Part shown: positions 1 through 5,518 of the stretch, in pieces
How positions within the stretch are numbered: the first letter of the stretch is position 1
Layout: the number at the start of each line of letters is the position of its first letter
Assembly (NCBI GenBank): GCA_009776675.1
Contig: WRNK01000005.1
Coordinates: forward strand, 1 to 16,697
DNA from: Methanimicrococcus sp.
GTDB lineage: Archaea; Halobacteriota; Methanosarcinia; Methanosarcinales; Methanosarcinaceae
DNA: 16,697 nucleotides
Direction of reading: 5' to 3'
Program-made: the position numbers and the translations under genes
Notes under the pieces: generated by a model
Databases searched by the model: none
Seen by the model: the letters and a program-made list of their open reading frames with translations, nothing else
Told to the model about the DNA's origin: nothing

Positions 1-102
1 AGCAAGTTACAAGCAAGTTACAAGCAAGTTACAAGCAAGTTACAAGCAAGTTACAAGCAAGTTACAAGCAAGTTACAAGCAAGTTACAAGCAAGCAAGTT
101 AA
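1..102. repeat. 11-bp tandem repeat array, cut by the window edge
   Basis: The unit AGCAAGTTACA is repeated eight times without a mismatch (1-88). A 4-base partial copy (89-92) and a final partial copy AGCAAGTTA (93-101) follow. The array ends 11 bp from the stop codon of the regulator-like gene at 113-1561, so it lies in the 3' flank of that gene. The 11-bp period is close to one helical turn. Read on the plus strand, the unit has no stop codon in any frame and would encode an 11-residue repeat; read on the minus strand, each unit carries TAA. The left end is outside the window, so total copy number is unknown. Confidence 0.95.
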
Positions 103-112
103 ATTATTCCTT

Positions 113-1561
113 TTACCCCCAGATTGGGAGGTATTTCATATGTCGAGGGGCTGTTGTCGGATCAAGTGGCTTAATTAATTTTTCTTCAACTGCCGACTTA
201 ATTAATCGTGATATGACCGCAGAAAATGTATTCGGAAGACCGAAACGATGACGTAGAGACTGATTCGTTATTAATTCACCTTCAATGTGTTTGACACATG
301 CATGCAAATAGCACGCCCAAAGCTTGTCATCAAAAGGAATGTTTGAAAACGGCATTTTTGAAAACAAAGTAACCCTTGTGCTACCCTCATATAGCTCAAT
401 TCGCGGCGCAGGCAATTGATCCAATTCGCATGATATTGCCATTCGATCCCACCCTGTACCCAATTCTTCACAAATTTTTAGCCTGCGCATCAATGATGCT
501 AATTTCTCATTTCTAGATTTTGGCGGATTATCAATAATACGCTTGATATCAACTAATGGATGCCCAGGATTTGTAATTTCAATGCGATTTCTAAATATCT
601 CGATAATCGGACCTGTTCCGGTTATAGAGAAATCCTGATGAATCAAAGCATTTGCAATGGCTTCACGAAAAGCTTTTATTGGGTAAACACTTCGTTTTTC
701 ACGAAATGCACCATTGATGACCTCTTGAGATGGCAAAAGAGCATCAACATAGTTAATCAAATTTTTAAATTCAGAAACATACCCTTTCTGGCTGGTATAT
801 TCTTTTAATATATTTAAGCGGTTATTTTCAGAGTATTGTACAACTCGAATTGTTTTTCTAAAAATACTTGAAAAATTGGAAAGGTGTTTGGCAAATAAAA
901 CAGCACCCATATTTGAAATCCCAAATAAACCATTATCTAAAGAGACAATTATGCCGTCTTCCAACATATAATGCATGATTTTACCAATGTCGGAAGGCAT
1001 TGGAATTTCTAAAATGTCAAAATAAGTGGTATAATCCACAAGACGTAAGGCTTCCTCTGCCGGAAGGTTGTCTTTTGCAATCTGCTCTTCGAAATTTGAA
1101 GAGCGCAATCGATCCCAAAGTTTCGCTTGTATTGTCGGATTATCAATTAATTTTTTTGTATAACTCCCCACTCGGATATAATCAATTCTTTTAAAAGAAA
1201 CCGGCTGATAGAGTGCTTTTTTTATGATAAGTACAACAACTTTTTTATCGTTTATTTGAACAGAATGAAACTCGAAGTCCGCATTCTTTGAAAGTTGAGT
1301 CCGAAGCCAATTTTCGATTTCTTGCCCATTTATTTTCAATGTATATTGGTCAAATTCTGTTCCAAGGACTTCATGCGTTTCACTGTGGATTCCCCAAACC
1401 ATATATGAACAGTCTTTTTCAAGAAGGGTTGCACTATTTGCCAAAGCACTGATATTTTCCCCAATCGTATCGGGTTTATAATTATTATGTTTAAATTCGA
1501 GCCATCCGGTTTCAGTCGGCATCCGGCGAAGATTATTAACCAAAAGATTCAAATTCTCCAT
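113..1561 (-). CDS. AlbA_2/Schlafen-type DNA-binding and HATPase_c_4 protein (putative regulator)
   Basis: A 482-residue protein of the family often annotated as putative DNA-binding or RecG-like transcriptional regulator. Residues about 14-140 form an AlbA_2 (Schlafen) domain, marked by ETGWLEFKHN near 17-26, followed by ENISALANSA and VWGIH. Residues about 295-400 resemble HATPase_c_4: the N-box EAIANALIHQDF (300-311), EITNPG (328-333) and EELGTGWDRM (365-374). The last 70 residues look like a winged helix. The family is thought to be regulatory and often sits in mobile or defence-rich DNA; the target here is unknown. The ATG at 1561 has a minus-strand TATA-like box about 27 bp upstream, which suits a leaderless mRNA; GGGAG lies 12 nt upstream, rather far for a ribosome site. 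The gene appears to be monocistronic and intact. Confidence 0.88.
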   Translation of the reverse strand: MENLNLLVNNLRRMPTETGWLEFKHNNYKPDTIGENISALANSATLLEKDCSYMVWGIHSETHEVLGTEFDQYTLKINGQEIENWLRTQLSKNADFEFHSVQINDKKVVVLIIKKALYQPVSFKRIDYIRVGSYTKKLIDNPTIQAKLWDRLRSSNFEEQIAKDNLPAEEALRLVDYTTYFDILEIPMPSDIGKIMHYMLEDGIIVSLDNGLFGISNMGAVLFAKHLSNFSSIFRKTIRVVQYSENNRLNILKEYTSQKGYVSEFKNLINYVDALLPSQEVINGAFREKRSVYPIKAFREAIANALIHQDFSITGTGPIIEIFRNRIEITNPGHPLVDIKRIIDNPPKSRNEKLASLMRRLKICEELGTGWDRMAISCELDQLPAPRIELYEGSTRVTLFSKMPFSNIPFDDKLWACYLHACVKHIEGELITNQSLRHRFGLPNTFSAVISRLIKSAVEEKLIKPLDPTTAPRHMKYLPIWG

Positions 1562-1583
1562 ACAATTCTTTTTCTCCCAAGAC

Positions 1584-1593
1584 TTTTATAGTT
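1584..1593 (-). promoter_or_regulatory. TATA-like box of the AlbA_2 gene
   Basis: On the minus strand ACTATAAAAG is centred about 27 bp upstream of the ATG at 1561. This is the usual distance from an archaeal TATA box to the start site, so transcription would begin at or within a few bases of the start codon. Confidence 0.5.
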
Positions 1594-2046
1594 GTATTGG
1601 ACACGACTTAAAGGTTTCTTCAATTTATTCTCTCAGAATGGTTTATGAATCAAAAATCATCGGGATAATGTGATTATAACTTTCCAAGTTAATCATTTGA
1701 ATATCATGGCGTTGTTTTTTGAAATCATGAAATTATGCACTTCTCGGTTGAAGATGGGTAATAAAAAACTGATCCGAAATAAAGTAAAAAAAATGACTCA
1801 TAACTTCCCCCCTAAAAACAAAACGCCAACCCATGTTTAAACTCCGGGTCGGCAACGGAGATTTGGACCTGATTCTTTATTTAGCCTCCGAAACTTCAGT
1901 AAACGGAGAAAGATTTGTGCAATGTAACTTCAATTACACCTTTCAAACGATTGGCATAATTTCCGTGTCACCTTGCATATTAATGAACTCCTTTTATCTA
2001 TAAAATTTTTTACTTTTTTTTAAAAAGCAAACATTTAAAAAGGTCT
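1594..2046. other. Gene-poor A+T-rich stretch
   Basis: I find no supported gene in these 450 bases. A 44-codon plus-strand ORF (1706-1840) lacks a ribosome site and protein-like composition. Positions 1825-1853 can form a hairpin: GCCAACCC pairs with GGGTCGGC around a 13-base loop with one A-C mismatch. On the minus strand a short open stretch near 1890-1960 reads HGNYANRLKGVIEVTLHKSF, which looks protein-like but has a stop at each end and no start codon. It could be a remnant of an older gene. Confidence 0.4.
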
Positions 2047-2214
2047 TTACTTAGTTGCATCGGCTGCAATGGCATAGTAACCGACAACGAGATTTATGAG
2101 TTTTTCCTTCATTTTTTCATTAACGAGGTACTCAAAACATTTTCCCATCAATCCCCATTCATATTTTTTATACCGTATTCTTCTATTAAAAAACAAATTC
2201 TTAAAAATGATAAA
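2047..2214 (-). pseudogene. Small ORF or decayed gene remnant
   Basis: A minus-strand frame is open from a TGA (2215-2217) to a TAA (2047-2049). The downstream part has normal protein composition: it reads YEWGLMGKCFEYLVNEKM, then a hydrophobic segment and the end GYYAIAADATK. The first ATG (2148) would give only 33 residues, and a TTG would give about 50. Neither has a clear ribosome site or TATA box, and the upstream residues are low-complexity Phe/Asn/Lys. The simplest reading is the 3' remnant of a lost gene; a real small protein starting at TTG remains possible. I do not recognise the family. Confidence 0.35.
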
Positions 2215-2288
2215 TCAAAAAATAGAGATGTTGCAGTTGAAAAAATGAAAAATTAAAAAAAGAAAAGTTAAAGATTCTTTTAAAAGAG

Positions 2289-2444
2289 TTAATCGCTGCT
2301 CTCTTCTTTTTCTTCTAACTCTTCGGACCATTTTATAATATTACTGCCGATTTGAAACTGTTTAATAACCGGAGCAGTCAGTGGTATTCTAAAAGGACCA
2401 GGGTATATGATCCGGTAATTCTTGTAAGGTCTTTTTCCAACCAT
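2289..2444 (-). CDS. Small protein, 51 aa, unknown function
   Basis: A 51-residue ORF starting with ATG at 2444. A strong purine-rich ribosome site, GAGGGAGA, lies 4-5 nt upstream, and a TATA-like box (AATATAAAT, minus strand) lies about 60 bp upstream, giving a leader of roughly 30 nt. The protein starts MVGKRPYKNYR, has a proline-containing core GPFRIPLTAPVIK (residues 16-28) and ends in an acidic tail (SEELEEKEESSD). There is no cysteine, signal peptide or membrane segment. It lies 121 bp downstream of the ClpP-fold protease gene on the same strand. Its core PLTAPVIK resembles PVTPPVKK in the two 43-aa proteins further upstream. No known family is recognised; the ribosome site, promoter and clean composition argue that it is real. 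Confidence 0.6.
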   Translation of the reverse strand: MVGKRPYKNYRIIYPGPFRIPLTAPVIKQFQIGSNIIKWSEELEEKEESSD

Positions 2445-2498
2445 TTTCTCTCCCTCTTATTTTAATTGAAATTGCCACTTTGATAAACATGGTGTTAC

Positions 2499-2507
2499 AT
2501 TTATATT
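2499..2507 (-). promoter_or_regulatory. TATA-like box of the 51-aa gene
   Basis: The minus strand reads AATATAAAT here, about 60 bp before the ATG at 2444. A start site 25 bp downstream gives a leader of about 30 nt containing the GAGGGAGA ribosome site. A second TATA-like sequence (ACATATAAAATAC) lies about 45 bp further upstream. Confidence 0.4.
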
Positions 2508-2565
2508 AATGTTGGCTTCGTTTGGGTTTTTCCAAACAAGTATTTTATATGTTTCATCACGGTGG

Positions 2566-3495
2566 CTATACGCTTGAGAGGTTTCCAATATTGCATAATT
2601 TACTTTTATTATCCACAATTTTTGGATGTGTTTTTAAATTGGGCGTGGGCGGTAATAGCAAATATTCAAACTCTTTCATTTCCAAAAGTTCAAAAGCAAA
2701 ATCAAAATGTTCCTCATATTTCATTTCGGCGGATATCTCTCTCCATATTTTTCCGATCAATGATTCTATTTCTTTATCAGAATCTGCGATATTTAATCCG
2801 ATTTCTTTTGCTTCTTTTCGGCTGACGGCATAACCGTGGTGGAAATAAGAGGAATTTAAAGTCTTTGCAATGGAATGGATTTTTGATTCATCTTTCATGT
2901 GCATAGACAGCATTTTTTCCCCCAAAGATATTGAAAGTTGATTGCTTCTTTTTGCGACACCAATCGGAAGTACGCCCACTTCTTTTGATAAATTGTCCAA
3001 GGCTTGGACAACATATCTCTGTTCTGTCACTCCGAAATCGTTTTTTACAAACTCAGTAAAGTTTCGAATATCTTCCGAACTGAGATGAAAATCATCCGAA
3101 CCGTCCGGCGTCGATCGCTGAACAATAATCTGTGGATCAACCGGTCCCAAATTCGAATACGGATGCATAACAATTTCGTCAACGCCAAGCGCTAAAAGTG
3201 TTGCAGCACTGTATGCCACAAACGGAATTAAGACAGAAACTTTTTTAAATCTCTCTCTCAAAATACTCATTATCCGCCACGCAGCAATCGGGTCTCCGCC
3301 GTTGCTTATGATTAACAAATCAATTTCATCAATTTCGTTTGGAATTAAATCGATGTGATTTATAAATTCGACAATGACGTCGCCGGCAATGCTCGCATTT
3401 GTGCCTGAGCGAATACTGGTTGCATAAACAATCAATGGTTTTTGCCGGCGTTCTTCAATTTTTTTATAGAGTTCAATTCTTGAATCATATGCCAT
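2566..3495 (-). CDS. Serine dehydrogenase proteinase-like (SDH_sah, ClpP/crotonase fold) protease
   Basis: The frame is open from 3534 but I choose the ATG at 3495 (309 aa). GTGATC, complementary to the archaeal 16S rRNA tail, stands 3 nt before it, and the N-terminus MAYDSRIELYKKIEERR matches where I expect this family to start. Starting at 3534 would add 13 residues and make the mRNA nearly leaderless. Family signs, numbered from 3495: a beta strand followed by SNGGDP (64-69), then PFVAYSAATLLALG with the likely nucleophile Ser96, then VMHPYSNLGPVDPQI and, near the C-terminus, HHGYAVSRKEAKEIGL. These match the SppA/ClpP superfamily member usually called serine dehydrogenase proteinase. There is no signal peptide or membrane segment, so a cytosolic enzyme is likely; its substrate is unknown. 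The promoter is nearly the same as that of the proteasome-like gene upstream. Confidence 0.85.
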   Translation of the reverse strand: MAYDSRIELYKKIEERRQKPLIVYATSIRSGTNASIAGDVIVEFINHIDLIPNEIDEIDLLIISNGGDPIAAWRIMSILRERFKKVSVLIPFVAYSAATLLALGVDEIVMHPYSNLGPVDPQIIVQRSTPDGSDDFHLSSEDIRNFTEFVKNDFGVTEQRYVVQALDNLSKEVGVLPIGVAKRSNQLSISLGEKMLSMHMKDESKIHSIAKTLNSSYFHHGYAVSRKEAKEIGLNIADSDKEIESLIGKIWREISAEMKYEEHFDFAFELLEMKEFEYLLLPPTPNLKTHPKIVDNKSKLCNIGNLSSV

Positions 3496-3536
3496 TTTGA
3501 TCACAGTTCTAAAAAAGGGGGATAGCATATTCATTT

Positions 3537-3570
3537 TTTTATTTTTTCAAAATAGGAAGGTATAAATACA
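3537..3570 (-). promoter_or_regulatory. Promoter of the ClpP-fold gene, shared with the Ntn-hydrolase gene
   Basis: The minus strand holds a TATA box (TGTATTTATACC) followed by TTTTGAAAAAATAAAA. The matching segment at 5424-5457 upstream of the proteasome-like gene is identical in the 16-mer, has the same 6-bp spacing and matches 10 of 12 bases over the TATA part (29 of 34 overall). Confidence 0.6.
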
Positions 3571-3815
3571 TAAATCTGAAAAACGAAATCAATCTATTGA
3601 TTACAGTTTTTTTGATTGAATAAAAATCGGTTCAATTTTTCATCAACTGCACATTAAAAACAGTTAAAGTGTCATTTTTCATAAATAAAAAAAGGATCGT
3701 AAATTTGTATAGATAATCGCTTGTTTCGTTTCACCATCAATAATTTCAATGAATATTCCAAAAGAAAAATTGAAAAAAAAATTAAGAATATGCGAAAGTC
3801 GAGATTGTAAAAAGG
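3571..3815. other. A+T-rich spacer with a possible gene remnant
   Basis: Between the ClpP-fold promoter and the small duplicated genes I see no supported gene. On the minus strand, 3679-3762 ends a frame reading GIFIEIIDGETKQAIIYTNL before its stop. This looks like translated sequence, but its upstream part is poly-Phe-like and has no ATG. It may be the tail of a decayed gene. Confidence 0.3.
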
Positions 3816-3844
3816 TTTTTTAAGATATGATGAGTGAATGAGAA

Positions 3845-3976
3845 TTACTCTTTTTTGACAGGGGGAGTGACAGGACTTCCAAACAGGTGAGCTTCTCCCT
3901 TCATTTTTTCCAAATAACTTAGTGGAAATAGTGCAATATCGACTTCGCTGTAAACGCCTTGTCTTTTTTCAATCAT
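3845..3976 (-). CDS. Small protein B, 43 aa, duplicated family
   Basis: A 43-residue protein starting with ATG at 3976. The frame stays open upstream, but GGAGG stands 7 nt before this ATG and the paralogue starts at the matching place. It begins MIEKRQGVYSEVDIALFPLS and ends EAHLFGSPVTPPVKKE. It differs from copy A at 9 of 43 residues, mostly by conservative changes (Phe/Tyr, Ile/Val, Leu/Ile, Met/Leu, Arg/Lys), the pattern expected of a protein under selection. It has no cysteine, signal or membrane helix, and its tail is proline-rich and basic. It lies 40 bp after copy A and may be co-transcribed with it, with a protease-like gene on each side. No known family is recognised. Confidence 0.7.
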   Translation of the reverse strand: MIEKRQGVYSEVDIALFPLSYLEKMKGEAHLFGSPVTPPVKKE

Positions 3977-4016
3977 GTTTATCCTCCTTTTTTTAAGATA
4001 TCCGAGTGAATGAGAA

Positions 4017-4148
4017 TTACTCTTTTTTGACAGGGGGAGTGACAGGACTTCCAAATAGGTGAGCTTCTCTTCTTACTTTTTCCATATAACTTAACGGAAA
4101 TAATTCAAGGTCGATTTTGCTGAAAACGCCTTGTCTTTTTTCAATCAT
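4017..4148 (-). CDS. Small protein A, 43 aa, duplicated family
   Basis: A 43-residue protein starting with ATG at 4148 after a strong ribosome site (AAAAAAGGAGG, 7 nt spacing). A TATA-like box (AAATTTATACC, minus strand, 4185-4195) would start the mRNA near 4165. It begins MIEKRQGVFSKIDLELFPLS and ends EAHLFGSPVTPPVKKE, 79% identical to copy B. The middle part (residues 9-27) could form one amphipathic helix, with the tail extended and rich in Pro/Lys. The start is 90 bp downstream of the proteasome-like gene on the same strand, so read-through is possible although it has its own promoter. Its role is unknown; small partner, adaptor or substrate of the neighbouring proteases is a guess from position only. 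Confidence 0.7.
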   Translation of the reverse strand: MIEKRQGVFSKIDLELFPLSYMEKVRREAHLFGSPVTPPVKKE

Positions 4149-4184
4149 GTTTTATCCTCCTTTTTTAAGATATGATGAATATTT

Positions 4185-4195
4185 GGTATAAATTT
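4185..4195 (-). promoter_or_regulatory. TATA-like box of the duplicated small genes
   Basis: AAATTTATACC on the minus strand lies about 40 bp before the ATG at 4148. A start site 25 bp downstream leaves a leader of about 16 nt that includes GGAGG. Copy B has no comparable TATA box of its own. Confidence 0.45.
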
Positions 4196-4238
4196 CAAAG
4201 TATTTAAAACTCTTTCAAATTTTTTGCGGCTAAGAGTA

Positions 4239-5390
4239 TCATTTATAATATTTTGCGACAAAATGCGGATTTAAATCTTTTTCAAAATATTGTTTTCGTT
4301 TCACCCAAACAAAACCATCTCCTTTGGATATGGCGGCAACATCTACGGCCCCGCCGACGGTTTCCACATTTTGCGAGAATCTACGATTAAATATGGTAAG
4401 ACCGATTAAATTTTCGGCAACAGACGCAAGGTCCGGTAATGGAAAACTATTTAAAATCGCATATTTGGGTTCTTTATTATTGTTTAAATGTGTATCAATT
4501 AAGTTTATTATACCATCGCTGTTTAGAACATTGTTTTTGATAATCGTTTTGATGGATTCGTAACAATATGGATCTATTTCTGCTAAGAAAAATTCGACCA
4601 TATCCACCTGAGCATAAGGGTATATTTTGGTTTTATCATCCATTTCTAAAGTATAAACCAACTTATTCTTTCTGAAATCAATTATTTTGAGGGAGCATAT
4701 TTTCGGATTTATTTCTTCCGCGCCAAATCCGGCAATGACAACCCCCGTACTGCGGAAATAATCATATTTGTAGAAATACTGAGAAAGCTTTGTGATTTGG
4801 GGCTCAAAAATTTCATATAAATTTTGATAAAGAGCGGCTAAAACGGCAACAAAATCGTCATTATCATTTTGGCTGAACTGTTCCAAATAATTCTCTGTTT
4901 TTGATAGTGGAAAGTTTTCGATTTCATTAAATTTTTCTTCAAAAAGATAGGCCATTACTTCTATGATTTCCTCTATGTTGGTTTCCTGTCCATCTTTAGC
5001 CAATATGTCCATGGACTTGCCTAAAAATTCATAAATCATATTTTTATGAAAATTAAGACATAAGGCTGTTGACCACGCCTTTTGACTTTCTTCATCAAAA
5101 TAATTCGAGTCCTCGATGAATTGAATAAAGTCTTCTCCACACTCTTGAATTGTTTTGTACACTTTCTGATCGGCACGCGTCCGAAATAATTTGATGAGGG
5201 TTTCCCAATTCGTATTTATAAAGTTGGACATCCCGTATGTCATTATTCCGATAGGCTGCTTATAAGAGATTGCAAATAGTTTGTTCGCAGTCGGATATGT
5301 TTTCACCCCTTCCGCAGAAGAACTTGTCACAACACTGTCGGCAGCCATTATAACGCCACTACTGTTCAAAATTACGATTTCAACTGTCAT
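4239..5390 (-). CDS. Proteasome-like Ntn-hydrolase family protein
   Basis: The frame opens at an ATG at 5399, but the second ATG (5390; 383 aa) gives MTVEIVILNSSGVIMAADS, which aligns with the start of mature proteasome beta subunits and HslV. If Met is removed, Thr1 is the nucleophile, GV falls at 11-12 and Asp at 17 as in the beta-subunit pattern. A Lys-Leu-Phe (NKLFAIS) follows near 36, against Lys33 in the archaeal beta subunit. PIGIMTYGMS and NWETLIK follow. At 383 residues it is much longer than a beta subunit (about 200), with a C-terminal half I do not recognise. Soluble. Proteins of this kind occur outside the classical proteasome and their substrates are not established. Neither start has a clear ribosome site. 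It has its own promoter, shared in sequence with the ClpP-fold gene. Confidence 0.75.
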   Translation of the reverse strand: MTVEIVILNSSGVIMAADSVVTSSSAEGVKTYPTANKLFAISYKQPIGIMTYGMSNFINTNWETLIKLFRTRADQKVYKTIQECGEDFIQFIEDSNYFDEESQKAWSTALCLNFHKNMIYEFLGKSMDILAKDGQETNIEEIIEVMAYLFEEKFNEIENFPLSKTENYLEQFSQNDNDDFVAVLAALYQNLYEIFEPQITKLSQYFYKYDYFRSTGVVIAGFGAEEINPKICSLKIIDFRKNKLVYTLEMDDKTKIYPYAQVDMVEFFLAEIDPYCYESIKTIIKNNVLNSDGIINLIDTHLNNNKEPKYAILNSFPLPDLASVAENLIGLTIFNRRFSQNVETVGGAVDVAAISKGDGFVWVKRKQYFEKDLNPHFVAKYYK

Positions 5391-5423
5391 AAAACCCATG
5401 ACGACCGGATGGGTATTAAACGA

Positions 5424-5457
5424 TTTTATTTTTTCAAAAACGAAAGGGATATATACA
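5424..5457 (-). promoter_or_regulatory. Promoter of the proteasome-like gene, shared element
   Basis: The minus strand reads TGTATATATCCC, then 6 bp, then TTTTGAAAAAATAAAA. TATA to the ATG at 5399 is about 54 bp, giving a leader of about 28 nt. It matches 3537-3570 at 29 of 34 positions, including the whole 16-mer that would cover the initiator region. Confidence 0.6.
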
Positions 5458-5470
5458 AGATGTTAAAGGC

Positions 5471-5502
5471 CAAAAACAAAAAACAAAAAACAAAAAACAA
5501 AA
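5471..5502 (-). terminator. T-tract terminator after the MATE gene, made of 7-bp repeats
   Basis: The plus strand is a run of CAAAAAA units, giving repeated TTTTTTG on the minus strand 17 bp after the MATE stop codon. Archaeal termination relies on such U-tracts without a hairpin. The perfect 7-bp period also makes this a slippage-prone microsatellite. Confidence 0.6.
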
Positions 5503-5518
5503 TATTGACATTTTGTCA

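Larger units (their letters stand above)
3816..4159 (-). repeat. Direct duplication, 172-bp period, carrying two small genes
   Basis: Two adjacent copies (about 3816-3987 and 3988-4159) each hold one 43-codon gene with its ribosome site. The segment covering the shared C-terminus and the sequence past the stop is nearly identical (3832-3896 against 4004-4068, with few mismatches), while the middle has diverged. TTTTTTAAGATAT occurs at both edges and at the junction, which suggests unequal recombination between short repeats. Confidence 0.9.

Noticed and set aside
1..102. CRISPR array
   Set aside because: The units are 11 bp and directly adjacent with no spacers; the arrays at 5471-5502 and 6897-7130 also lack unique spacers.
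1706..1840. 44-codon plus-strand ORF (starts MALFFEIMK)
   Set aside because: No ribosome site or TATA box, low-complexity Lys/Asn content, and it lies in A+T-rich DNA where such ORFs arise by chance.
2520..2537. Hairpin GTTTGG/CCAAAC as the terminator of the ClpP-fold gene
   Set aside because: A 6-bp stem with no U-run on the minus strand; archaeal terminators rely on U-tracts, so it is weak evidence.
3845..4054. A single 69-aa ORF covering copy B and part of copy A
   Set aside because: The extra 26 codons upstream read the end of copy A in another frame; GGAGG and the paralogue's start show that translation begins at 3976.
1562..5460. Insertion sequence or integrase-driven island
   Set aside because: No transposase, integrase, terminal inverted repeats or target duplication was seen, although the gene content looks accessory.
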